DNA of 64,000 bases. Source: Corythucha ciliata. Its lineage: Eukaryota; Arthropoda; Insecta; Hemiptera; Tingidae. Position 1 is the stretch's first letter. Each line of letters opens with the position of its first letter. The stretch is taken from assembly GCA_038030265.1 (NCBI GenBank), contig CM075938.1:1589009-1653008 (forward strand), given 5' to 3'. The notes beneath the pieces are model-generated. The model was not told where the DNA came from, searched no databases, and worked only from the letters and a program-made list of their open reading frames with translations. Shown in pieces: positions 53,397 through 60,624 of this stretch. The position numbers and the translations under genes were made by a program.

Positions 53397-55760
53397 TGTT
53401 AAAAATAACTTGAGCTTACGTGACGAGATAATTATCACAAGTTCGATATCACAAGCTTACCATCTTTATAACCCAAAATTTGGCTTAGGAACTCCTCGAA
53501 AGTATAAAAACTGTTTTCCACAAAAAAAATCTTCAACTTTGATCGGAAATTTTCAAAATCAAGACTCACAAATTCAAGCGGAAGGGAATTGTAAAATTTA
53601 ATGCCCCACCAATCAGCCCTACCCTGCGACTTGGCAAGCCTACAAAAGGGTGTCATTAATCTGCCACAATTCCGAGTAGGATAACTTTGAAAGGCCAAAT
53701 CTTTTCTGGACTTGTGTACATGAAGAAGGGAAATATACATATAAACCGATGGTAAAGTCATGATCTTCAGGTTACGAAAATCAATTTTACAGTCATCCCT
53801 ATATTTTTTATTGCATATAATTCTAACTGCTTTGCGTTGGAGGGAAAAAATAGACTTAGCTCGCGAACTGTGTCCCCATGCAAGCCACCCATATGTGAGT
53901 GGCGAGTGAAACAATGCGAAATACGTGCCTAAAAGCACCGAATTAGAAACAGAATGTTTCATACGCCTAAGAAGAAAAATTACTTTCGACAGGCTCTTAG
54001 ACAAAAATGAACTATGCCGATCCCAAACGAGGCGGTCGTCGATATGCAAGCCCAAGAATTTAACGGAGCGTCTCTCGTCACCGATGGTAGATCTGAAGTC
54101 CATAAACTCGGTCTTTTCCCTAATTAGAGCAAGTAGGTAGGCTGAAAACCAGTCTTCAGCTCTATCCAACGCGGCCTCAGCTTTCTCACCCACTGACGTT
54201 AACGAGTCATTCTTCACCAAGAGAGTGGTGTCATCAGCAAATAAAACGCAGTGAGTGGATGGACTTAAAGCGGCTGGAAAATCATTGATGAAAATCAGAA
54301 ACAGCACTGGCCCCAGAATAGACCCTTGAGGCACACCATGCTGGACAAGGGACAAATCAGACACATCAGAACCAATTTTTACAGCTTGCTTTCAGCATCG
54401 GGTGAAAAGTTGTACCACTTTAATTTAGCCACAAGCACCTTATGTGACACGCTGTCAAAAGCTTTATTGAGGTCAATGAAAATCCCCTTCACGTGCTCCT
54501 TCTGTTCGAAACCAGCCAGAACCTCATCTACAAGATCAACAATCGCCGCCGTCGTGCTTTTACCAGATCTAAAGCCGTACTGATGAGAGGATAAGAGACC
54601 CATATCTTCCAAGAAATCTACAATATTACTTTTCATTAATTTCTCCAAGATCTTGGAGAAAACTGGCAAAATACTTATAGGTCTGTAATTATTTGGGTCC
54701 AAACGATCGCCCCTCTTATATATAACTGAGACCAAAGACGTTTTAAGACACGTCGGAAAATGACTAGCAGAAATACAACAATTTAACAAGTACGTGAGTT
54801 CGGGAAGAATCTCATCGATAATGCCCGTTAGTATGGGAACGCTCAGGCCAAACCAATCAGGAGCTTTGCTGTTATTCAGTGACAAAACGCATTGCTTCAC
54901 CAATTCAAGCCATGCAATTCAATTCAATTGAAGCTCGTTGTAGCGCCGCTCAAAAACGCTTCTATAGGACGACTGACCTCAGAGTATAATCGTCAACTTT
55001 CAAAGTCAGAGTCCTCATTTTTGGTGTAACATCGCTCGTGTTGAGAAAAACGTATGGTTTTTGTGTGCATTTTGTGGTAAATCGCTTTCTGTGGTTGAGT
55101 GTTTCCTAGAAGTGTGACCTAGAAAGAACGTTAGAGAGAGGCCTCAGGCCCGGTGGTTTTTGTAGTGCAGATGTTGCAAAGGCTCTGTACACTAGAGTGG
55201 TCTCGTATATTACCGTCGCGGTTAACATACTTCAAAGTTTATAGGGATACACCTCATTCCATTGAATCACATTTGAAATGAGTTACAACTGTTGGGACTC
55301 ACCCATCATCGAGAAACCCCCATGTTCAACTTCCTTTCACAAAGGAATCTAGACTAGACAATGCGCGAGGAAAAGACGAATTTGGCAAGCTTATTACTAA
55401 TATTTACTTACAATAGCTTTCTGAAACGGCAAGCAGTTTGCGGCAGAGCATAGATGGCTTAGAATCCATGCCACTCGATCTTTATGTGTAGACAAAGGGA
55501 GACTTGGATCATGGATTGCGAAGACTTTGACGACTATTAAACCTTCCTGAGACTTGGCTCGTGCCACTTTGAAAAACCTGGTGCTTCCCAGACTGTAAAA
55601 TACGACGATAATTAAACATAACGTTTTCGTCGTCATGACTGGCAAACTCAGCCACTTACTTCACATCGAACTGAAGATCTAAATCCGCTATTTTCTCCGT
55701 CAAGTAGTGCTCAACAGGGTATATTTGAGACGGAGCAATTCCAACGAGCTGGTTCCCCAT
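29831..55760 (-). CDS. Vps15: VPS15 / PIK3R4: class III PI3-kinase regulatory subunit, 26 coding exons
   Basis: Coding exons from 5' to 3' on minus: 55660-55760, 55412-55592, 50121-50270, 49884-50056, 49725-49823, 49533-49659, 49294-49469, 49100-49243, 48932-49037, 48720-48860, 48578-48654, 48170-48509, 44922-45074, 44730-44849, 44464-44655, 44270-44398, 44094-44194, 43847-44022, 43590-43776, 43429-43533, 43260-43370, 43104-43201, 42813-43043, 42562-42725, 30125-30300 and 29831-30044. All have GT/AG borders, and the total is 3972 nt, exactly 1323 codons and a stop, close to the ~1350 of animal VPS15. The start [13 protein letters not shown] matches the conserved N-terminus, whose Gly2 is myristoylated. 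Order: kinase-like domain, HEAT-type helical region, C-terminal WD40 propeller ending RDGVIKVWK. It scaffolds VPS34 and Beclin-1 on endosomes and autophagosomes. Introns of 5.1, 3.1 and 12.3 kb hold transposons, yet no exon is damaged. Confidence 0.96.
30301..30993. other. 3' part of VPS15 intron 24 next to exon 25
   Basis: No exon. G/C runs (30751-30760, 30858-30867) and unrecognised sequence. TATAAATA at 30802 is probably incidental. Confidence 0.4.
30994..31049. repeat. 56-base A run
   Basis: Pure A stretch in VPS15 intron 24, immediately left of the AAACAAACG foldback element. Could be the tail of a retroposed sequence or an assembly-sensitive homopolymer. Confidence 0.8.
32910..33685. 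repeat. Direct ~200-bp duplication flanking a tRNA-like insert
   Basis: 32913-33125 and 33487-33686 share long identical segments (CGATGCCAACACACCCGAGT, CCATGGTGGGAGCTTAACAG). The first copy has an extra AAGGGTACCACTGACG. The 360 bp between them hold the tRNA-like sequence. Confidence 0.8.
33314..33387 (-). tRNA. tRNA-like sequence (probable tRNA-derived SINE head or pseudogene)
   Basis: On minus: A box TAGCTCAGTGGCAGAGC, anticodon-arm-like CCTGG/CTAGG around CGCGAAA, a perfect T arm GTGGGTTCGAATCCCAC, acceptor pairing CTCTCAG/TTGGGAG, and a T6 terminator just after. Faults: two extra bases between acceptor and D stem, and G instead of T at position 33, so a working tRNA is unlikely. The apparent anticodon CGA without a long variable arm also argues against serine identity. 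Confidence 0.5.
34510..34638. repeat. Perfect 57-bp inverted repeat with 15-nt loop
   Basis: 34510-34566 (CGTGAATTTGGTGGTGTACC...) and 34582-34638 are exact reverse complements. It lies in the left arm of the AAACAAACG foldback element, and a partial third copy of the inner part (CATGCGGCTTGGGATCGGAA) is at 34269. A perfect stem in otherwise decayed DNA implies recent formation or ongoing correction. Confidence 0.9.
35077..35209. mobile_element. MITE, family 2 copy a
   Basis: Arms GGGGCCCTATTCAGAA...GGAAAAATGCCGC against GCGGCATTTTTCC...AAAAGCCCC. The inner GTGGCGGGACAATGTCATTT matches the copy at 56748-56879 in reverse orientation. A neighbouring 35217-35345 block (CTGTTCTGTAAGATTTC against TTATAGAACAG) is probably another small MITE. 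Confidence 0.75.
35440..37836 (+). pseudogene. Degraded non-LTR retrotransposon (endonuclease and reverse transcriptase)
   Basis: In scattered frames: AP-endonuclease pieces ([11 protein letters not shown], then [10 protein letters not shown] around 35850), RT entry ([12 protein letters not shown] around 36555, DFRPLAI around 36725), RT core with [14 protein letters not shown] and the catalytic YADDVTT (36955), and a C-terminal block ([22 protein letters not shown]; 37310-37445). Ends in a repeated AATAAAAA tail at 37807-37836. Many frameshifts; Jockey/CR1-like group by motif style, clade not settled. Same strand as none of the VPS15 coding sequence (antisense to the gene). Confidence 0.85.
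38115..38366. repeat. Penelope-type terminal sequences in inverted orientation with hammerhead-like motif
   Basis: CTGAAGATGGCGAGTAGCCG followed by AAAC occurs at 38263 on plus and inverted at 38167-38190. Arms extend over TTGACGCAC, TGTAGGCTCCTACG and AACTTTATGCA. CUGANGA, a short stem and GAAAC are the conserved core of hammerhead ribozymes, and Penelope-like retroelements are known to carry them in their terminal repeats. A single relative is at 42248-42330 (CTGAAGATTCCGAACAGGCG). Helix I and III were not verified. Confidence 0.5.
39757..40470. mobile_element. TIR element with GGCTGCGTCCGCACCGG tips
   Basis: Left GGCTGCGTCCGCACCGGAGG and right CCTCCGGTGCGGACGCGGCC, with a further AGCTTAGCGCTA/GGCGCTAAGCT pair inside. 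Flanks are TAA on the left and TTA on the right, so a TA or 3-bp target is likely. 0.7 kb, non-coding interior; nested within the CAGGGTGTCTA element. Confidence 0.75.
41161..42525 (-). repeat. Right arm of the AAACAAACG foldback: ~130-150-bp degenerate units
   Basis: Units contain GATGTTGTGTCTGAATATG, CGCTAAACAAACGATT, GTTCATG(GG)TC, a G-C rich joint, a poly-T/A run and GCTAAACAAACGGAAATTTGG. At least seven units. A Penelope-type terminal fragment interrupts at 42248-42330. Confidence 0.75.
45250..45916 (+). repeat. Minisatellite B block in VPS15 intron 12, forward orientation
   Basis: Units such as CGCGAATTAGCG/TTTTTCTCAATTTTA from about 45310 on. Begins after a C run (45281-45289). Continues on the far side of the HINE insertion. 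Confidence 0.8.
45917..46562 (+). mobile_element. HINE-like element, 5'-truncated copy inside minisatellite B
   Basis: Begins at GTCATAAGACCCCGGTCGG, in the middle of the 297-bp core of the copy at 6560-7676, carries about one and a half cores, and ends with AATGAAATGCACTCTTTCCG, the hairpin (CCTGCTGCCGGAGCG) and GAAATTTTTTT. Flanked by minisatellite B on both sides, with the break in a T run as for the other copies. Confidence 0.75.
46563..47830. repeat. Minisatellite B: forward block then reverse block
   Basis: 46563-46940 is forward; 47110-47830 is reverse (GCTAATTCGCGGCTAAAATTG type). Between them, CACGCACCCCTG at 47094-47105 resembles an hAT-like right tip, though no matching left tip or duplication was found. 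Confidence 0.75.
47831..48169. other. End of VPS15 intron 12: C runs
   Basis: CAGGGGCCGCGTACGGC at 47867 is hAT-tip-like, followed by several C runs (47882-47889, 47932-47945, 47996-48005). No exon until 48170. Confidence 0.4.
50377..50921 (+). repeat. G-run region and minisatellite B, left of the foldback element
   Basis: CAGTGCCGGCATTAAGCGGG at 50378 with G runs (50393-50405, 50463-50473) looks like an hAT-like tip, then minisatellite B in forward orientation from about 50590. No right tip located. Confidence 0.6.
50922..52141. mobile_element. Foldback element with internal ~150-bp tandem units and 9-bp target duplication
   Basis: Tips ACGCATGTGAACCTGGCACA and TGTGCCAGGTTCACATGCGT are perfect inverted repeats for over 60 bp. 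GAATTTTAG flanks both sides exactly (50913-50921, 52142-52150). The left arm reaches about 51240; the right arm holds about five units, each with CCGCGAAACAAACGATTCCG, a GTCGGG...CCCGAC hairpin, an A/T run and GCTAAACAAACG. 1220 bp, no real gene. Layout and duplication length recall Drosophila FB elements and Mutator-like foldbacks. It interrupts minisatellite B. Confidence 0.88.
52142..53040. repeat. Minisatellite B: forward block then reverse block
   Basis: 52151-52580 forward, 52600-53030 reverse (CGCTAATTCATGG, GCGGCTAAAA). A G run at 52722-52734. The orientation switch is near 52590. Confidence 0.8.
53041..53270 (+). repeat. Minisatellite F, ~28-bp unit with TAAAATCGTC motif
   Basis: About eight units of GTAAAATCGTC(A/C)(A/G)TTTTGG(G/T)G type. 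Two further degenerate units occur at 54980-55060 beyond the retrotransposon, so the array probably spanned the insertion site. Confidence 0.7.
53371..53396. repeat. (GA)n microsatellite
   Basis: GA dinucleotide run next to the 3' end of the minus-strand non-LTR retrotransposon; may be its tail (TC on the element strand) or independent. Confidence 0.85.
53405..54910 (-). pseudogene. Non-LTR retrotransposon reverse transcriptase, 5'-truncated, internal deletion
   Basis: Two frames: 54379-54903 carries [47 protein letters not shown] and [13 protein letters not shown]; 53435-54364 carries [15 protein letters not shown], the catalytic FADDTTLL (54225), [14 protein letters not shown] and [13 protein letters not shown]. 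The join near 54370-54390 has a frameshift, and the residues expected between RT blocks are missing, so it is dead. No endonuclease is present; the 5' cut is near 54905. Jockey/CR1-like by motifs. Sits in VPS15 intron 2, same strand as the gene. Confidence 0.9.
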
Positions 55761-56154
55761 TTTCGTCGATTTTGACCTCTCTTACACATCACCAAAGTGT
55801 TAACATAGGGGACGTTACACGATTTTGCTGTTGCTCAAACTTCAATAAACAAAAGAATACATATTTTACATTCATGAGAGGCGTTTCACATTAAAGAAGC
55901 TTCGGATGACAAAGTTTACACAGTAGGATGAACTGTCCGCGGACTTGAATAGTTAAAAATTAATAGAATTACTCATTCAAGCCTTAGATAATATGATAAT
56001 AAATTACAACCTCCCTGACTTTTGTGTAAAAATGAAGATTGATAAGATAGACGCCGTTCATTGGTTAACTGTTAAAATGGTCTATGTTATCCGCTTTGAA
56101 CGACCGTTCCTAATTGGACGTCTGAGGGCAGCACCGACTGGATGCAATGTATGT
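55761..56154. other. Upstream flank of VPS15
   Basis: Probable promoter and 5' UTR region on minus. No TATA box or clear initiator could be assigned. No other gene. Confidence 0.4.
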
Positions 56155-56600
56155 CGTTAGGAGGACCAGTGCCAGTAAAAATCCAAGTTTGCAGCTTCGA
56201 AAGACTTGTACTCGACGACATTTTTGCTCTTTTTTCGGGGTTTTCACTATATATCTCCTAAAATATGAATTTTAAGATAAAGCATACGAACTACGTTAAA
56301 AAAAACCAAATCAAATTTGCTATAATTTGAGACCAAACGTAACTCTGCAGGTCAGATATAAGATAGTAACCAAAATATAGCTCCTCGAATTTGGAATGTT
56401 TTTTCAAAAAATGTGAAATTCAAGTTTTGGTCAACTTTCGACCCGAATTAACGGTTCAAATACGGGAAAAGCCGAGTCTAGAGAAGTTGTAGCAAATTTA
56501 ATTATGTTCCATTTAAGCACACAACGATGTCTGTAGACAAATTTGATTTGGTTTTTAACGTAGTTCGTTTATTTTATCTTGAAGTGCATATTTTAGGAGG
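56155..56600. mobile_element. Partial relative of the TA element at 31150-34199
   Basis: Shares CAGCTTCGAAAGACTTGT, CTCCTAAAATATGAATTTTA, TTGGTCAACTTTCGACCC and AAGCACACAACGATGTCTG with the arms of that element. A short inverse piece follows (56540-56600). Tips are missing. Confidence 0.7.
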
Positions 56601-56747
56601 TATAAGCCCGTATTTATGAACGTACCTTGAGTCAAAGGAACTGTTGAGAACAGTTTTGATCACAATAAAAACATCTGTTCTAATGAATTTCAAGGGTTCC
56701 TTAATGTCAAGGATAGGGTTGCCAGATGACCGGTTTTCGACCGGCCT

Positions 56748-56879
56748 GAGGCCTTATTCTGAACGGTCGGGAAAAAATGCCGCAAGCGGGATCCAAGGAC
56801 TCCGAGTAAGAAATAACATTATCCCGCCATAGCAACCACACTTGCGGCATTTTTCCCGACGTTTCTGAATAGGGTCCCT
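56748..56879. mobile_element. MITE, family 2 copy b
   Basis: Arms GGCCTTATTCTGAACG...AAAATGCCGCAAG and CTTGCGGCATTTTTCCCG...CTGAATAGGG. Same family as 35077-35209 in opposite orientation. It splits a host stretch rich in GACCGG/CCGGCC words (56725-56950), giving the repeated GGTTTTCGACCGGCC. Confidence 0.75.
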
Positions 56880-57083
56880 GGCCGGGTTTTGAAGTCCGAG
56901 GCCGGATGCCGGCCGGACCCTCGACCGGCCTTAAATAAAGCCGGTTTTCGGATTTGTTCATTTTGTAATAATTTTTTCTTAATTTTTCCTCATTAAACTA
57001 ATCGTAAAGCCGTGTACACATGGAGACTTTTCTGTCCTGTCTTCTGTTGTAGCTGGTGTTTTAATAGTAGTTAAAAACATTAA

Positions 57084-57232
57084 GGCCCATTTTCACCAAA
57101 AAAATTGATCTCGTTTAAAGTTGATCGTGATTAGTTGCCAATAACGACCCATATGAATTCTGATATTAGTGTTTAACATTATAATCGTGATTAGTTGTTG
57201 ATCGTGGTTTAAGAATTTGGTGAAATCGGGCC
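57084..57232. mobile_element. MITE with TAA target duplication (PIF/Harbinger-like)
   Basis: Tips GGCCCATTTTCACCAAA and TTTGGTGAAATCGGGCC; the inner GATCGTGATTAGTTG pairs with its inverse. TAA on both sides (57081-57083, 57233-57235). 149 bp. Confidence 0.78.
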
Positions 57233-57795
57233 TAAAAGTAAAGTTTTAGGTTTGTTTGGTTGAATGATAGTTCAAGAAATTGAATTATTTCTTTTTTATT
57301 ATCTCCATTTTGAAGCCCATGGAGGGGCTTAGTATGAAATTATTCGCACATATTTGAAGCATTTTTATTACCCCTTCTCCTAAACTCTCTGCTGAAGTGA
57401 AACAAAAAACCAAAATGATTCGTTTGAACCAAGTTTAAACACTGAAATATATTGCCATATGGGCAGACAAGTACTTGCGCAAGAAATGTCCGACTTTTTA
57501 CCAGATTTGTTGCAAGACCTTTTTTTCTGGCAGCATTCTACCTTCTAGAGGTTTGGGGAACTGAACAGATGATACCTCGACCCCCGTCCTATCCTTCCTC
57601 GTCTTCTTTTCTCTTCTTAATTCTGCATTTATTAAATTACCTAATTAATTAAAATGTGGCCATTAATGTGCTTGGGGACATTAGATTTCTTAAAAGGGCC
57701 AAACAGTAAAAAAGTTCGTCGTGTGCCTCCCGCACAGAATATTGGGCAAAAAATGAAGGCCCAGATTGGCAAGGACGACTCTTGAGTCTTGGCTA
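57233..57795. other. Gene-free stretch
   Basis: AT-rich, no recognised exon or repeat family. Confidence 0.4.
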
Positions 57796-58152
57796 CTATG
57801 CAGGGTACAGGGGCACCTTCCCTGCCTGGTTTCGCTTCATGGCGCAAGCCAGCATCCCCAGCTCTAAAAGACCCACCTTCACGTCGTGCCTCTCGGGCGC
57901 GGGTGGCTGGCCACCAGTTACGGCTAACGAGCCGAGCTGAGTGATGGGACCGACTCTGCTGGGGAGTCTGGGCCAAAGAAGGGGTACAGGCCAGGTAAGG
58001 GCCGGCAACGGCCAAGGTACTGGCCACATCTTAAGGAGATCCGCAGTAGGGTACAGGGCTGTGTTTGCTGTCATGATGGGCAAATCCTGCACAAGGTTGA
58101 GGGACTGGACTTCCGGACCCTCAACTTGATCAGTCGTTGAAAGAATCTTCAT
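57796..58152 (-). CDS. Unidentified GC-rich open frame
   Basis: 118 codons from ATG at 58152 (MKILSTTDQVEGPEVQSLNL...) to a stop at 57796. The segment is distinctly more GC-rich than its neighbours, Pro-rich, and overlapped by another minus frame (57641-58027). No domain recognised. It could be a retroelement gag fragment or a captured sequence; I would not call it a gene without expression data. Confidence 0.25.
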   Translation of the reverse strand: MKILSTTDQVEGPEVQSLNLVQDLPIMTANTALYPTADLLKMWPVPWPLPALTWPVPLLWPRLPSRVGPITQLGSLAVTGGQPPAPERHDVKVGLLELGMLACAMKRNQAGKVPLYPA

Positions 58153-58630
58153 TGTTCAGTAATTAAGTATATTGAACTTGACTCAATAAACTCTACACGC
58201 AAAGAAGCTGATGTTCCAGTTCCGTCAAGTCGAATTTTATTATGTTATGCGGAATCAACACGAGGAGTTCGAAATCGTGACTCGAAGACTGAATTTCTCC
58301 TTCATGCCCTCCAAGATTCCTATGATAAATGGTACGAATACTGTGATTCAAAAAAATCTTCAACAATCTCAGTCTGAGGATCCGGTCGAGGATCCGCTGA
58401 GTAATGCGAGGAGCGAGGCTCCTTGGTTTCAATAGATTGTGAGTTCAACAATACGTATAGTTTCTTCAAACATTGTTTTAAACTCTCGATTTGAGTTTCT
58501 TTTGACGATTTATGAAAAATAATGCTTCCCCGGCTCTTTTTCCTGTTTGTCACATTAAATTCAAGGCTTTGGAATGTACGCTCGTTGTAGCGCGTTATTT
58601 TATTTAGCGCCTCTCGAAAACGCTTCCAGT
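58153..58630. other. Unclassified stretch left of the foldback element
   Basis: Open on both strands over 200-350 bp (58211-58435 plus, 58320-58667 minus) without recognisable domains. GTAGCGC...CTCGAAAACGCTTC near 58587-58625 resembles GTAGCGCCGCTCAAAAACGCTTC at 54939-54962, beside the non-LTR remnant: a shared, unidentified repeat edge. Confidence 0.35.
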
Positions 58631-59478
58631 GGGGACATCCTAATTTACTGACGCACATAAAAATCACCCGGCACCCCTCAAAAATTGAAATTTTCCCATT
58701 TTTTATGACCCATAATGATTCAATTACATCATCGACAGGCTACCCCAACAACAGAGAGAGAAAAATCCCAGTATTTATGGTACCTCCCCCCGAACTTATG
58801 TAAAAAAAAACGCCCGGCACCCCGCAAAAAAAGGATTTTTCGTTATTTTCCTACACACGCAGAATCCACTACCCAATAGGCAGGAACGTACTGAGAAATA
58901 AGTCAGAAAATCCTAGTACTTATAGTACCTCCCCCCGCACCAAAGTCGGAAAATGTCAAACAAAACGCCCGGCACCCCGAAAAAAAAAGGATTTTCTTGG
59001 GTATTTTCCTGCACATGCTTTGACTACTACCTAACCGGCGAAATCATACTTATTTCTCAGAACGTTCCTGCCTATTGGGTAGTGGATTCTGCGTGTGTAG
59101 GAAAACACCAAAAAATCCTTTTTTTTTTGGGTGCCGGGCGTTTTGTTTGACATTTTCCAACATGGGTGCGGGGGGAGGTACCATAAGTACTAGGATTTTC
59201 TGACTTATTTCTCAGCACGTTCCTGCCTATTGGGTGGTGGATTCTGCGTGTGTAGGAAAATACCGAAAAATCCTTTTTTTTTGCGGGGTGCCGGGCGTTT
59301 TTTTTGACATAAGTGCGGGGGGAGGTACTATAAAATACTGGGATTTTTCCCTTTCTGTTGGTGGGGTAGCCTGTCGATGATGTAATTGAATCATTATGGG
59401 TCATAAAAAATGGGAAAATTTCAATTTTTGAGGGGTGCCGGGTGATTTTTATGTGCGTCAGTTAATTAGGATGTCCCC
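58631..59478. mobile_element. 848-bp foldback element with ~400-bp arms and 7-bp target duplication
   Basis: Tips GGGGACATCCTAATTTACTG and CAGTTAATTAGGATGTCCCC. Arms pair nearly to the centre (about 59020), with three blocks of CGCCCGGCACCCC plus an A/T run and CAGAATCCAC(T/C)ACCCAATAGG. TTCCAGT flanks both ends (58624-58630, 59479-59485). No gene; ORFs inside are palindrome shadows. A 7-bp duplication with very long arms resembles the Galileo type of P-superfamily foldbacks, but this is only by structure. Confidence 0.87.
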
Positions 59479-59684
59479 TTCCAGTTGGACGACCGGCCTA
59501 AGGGAAATGGCTACAAATAAAGAACGCTTGCTGCGACGATAGATGACACTCTATACTCCTCCATGATCAGGATTTGTGCTCGATATTATCCTAACTCCGA
59601 TGTAAAAGTGCTTAAGAATCCCCTTCCCCCCCAGACGGAAATCTCTAAATCCGTCCCTGTTACCGTATGTACCTACATTATTCC

Positions 59685-60023
59685 ACTAGCGTCTAAAGAA
59701 AACTCCCCGTGGGATTCTCCTAGCATACCAAAAAGCCGTTAGTTGTGCTGTGAAATTTTTAGTTTATGCGTTAAAATGTTTAGATTTAGTTTAGGAAATA
59801 AAATAAGTTTATTTTCTTCAAAAGATTTCGGGTTGGGCTTCATAAAGATAAAAAATTAAAAAAATACACGAGAACTCTAATCCTCGGGTTTTAAAAAAAG
59901 AAGCGGAACACTACACCTCCGTACGAGCTACGGCTTTCTGGTGAACTACGAGAATTAGTTAAAATAAATAAATAAAATAAATTAAAATAAAACAACCACG
60001 GGGAGTTCTCTTTAGACGCTTGT
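59685..60023. mobile_element. TIR element with 9-bp target duplication
   Basis: Tips ACTAGCGTCTAAAGAAAACT and AGTTCTCTTTAGACGCTTGT (one or two mismatches), then CCCCGTGG/CCACGGGG. CATTATTCC on both sides exactly (59676-59684, 60024-60032). 339 bp, non-coding. Mutator-like by duplication length. Confidence 0.85.
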
Positions 60024-60032
60024 CATTATTCC

Positions 60033-60616
60033 GACAGAAATAGTTTATTTTCAAGCCCGAAAAGTTACTCCCATTTTAACGTGAATATTAACGTGAATAC
60101 GTTTTACAGGAGTATAGGGTCCAATTCGGCAGAAGTGGTAAAATGGGTCTCACAGCGCGTGCGCCGCCTAGTGTTGGTGGTGCTGGGTGGAGGGTATTGG
60201 GGTCAAAACTCAAGCTCAGCTGCCACTTGCCAGCCAAAAAACGTATTCACGCTAAACTCCGTTTAAAATTATTATTTTTATGTCCTATCCTTTGTTCACA
60301 GGGCTAATGTAGACGCGGTATTTCTAAGCTGTGTTTCCGCGTGGTAGGGAGAAAGGAGAGATTTTTCCAGAATTTCTCCGTTTTTTCATAGAAACATATG
60401 GTTTTTATACTTTTTAACATCACGACAAACGAACATTCCTAAAAATCTTAAAAATTTCGTGACAGGACAGAGAAGTCTCCGTGTGTACAGGGCTTAAGGG
60501 AACTTAGCGACAAGATTTTATTTCTTAAAAACGTCGGGGATGATTTCGTGACTTTCGTGTGACTTGTGCAGGTCGCCACCGCGCTAACTCTCAGCCTAGG
60601 TAGGGCCTATTGTATT
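60033..60616. other. Gene-free stretch
   Basis: An inverted GTGAATACGTTTT/AAAACGTATTCAC pair at 60091-60252 suggests a small ~160-bp element. Otherwise nothing recognised. Confidence 0.4.
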
Positions 60617-60624
60617 ATCAGTTC

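Larger units (their letters stand above)
49533..55760 (-). other. Vps15: VPS15 exons 1-6: kinase-like domain
   Basis: Codes for residues 1-277. Lys56 lies in the VVKVF strand. The catalytic loop reads CHGDIKLEN (HGD in place of the usual HRD, Asp149). The magnesium loop reads TDFASFKP (DFA in place of DFG, Asp167). TCYIAPER takes the APE position. These departures are normal for VPS15 and underlie its weak or regulatory kinase role. The 5141-bp intron between exons 2 and 3 (50271-55411) holds the foldback element 50922-52141, minisatellite B, and a non-LTR retrotransposon remnant. Confidence 0.92.

Noticed and set aside
57641..58027. 128-codon minus ORF
   Set aside because: Overlaps another frame in a GC-rich segment; no domain, codon pattern unconvincing.
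58953..59404. ORFs of 65 and 110 codons
   Set aside because: Palindrome shadows inside the 848-bp foldback element.
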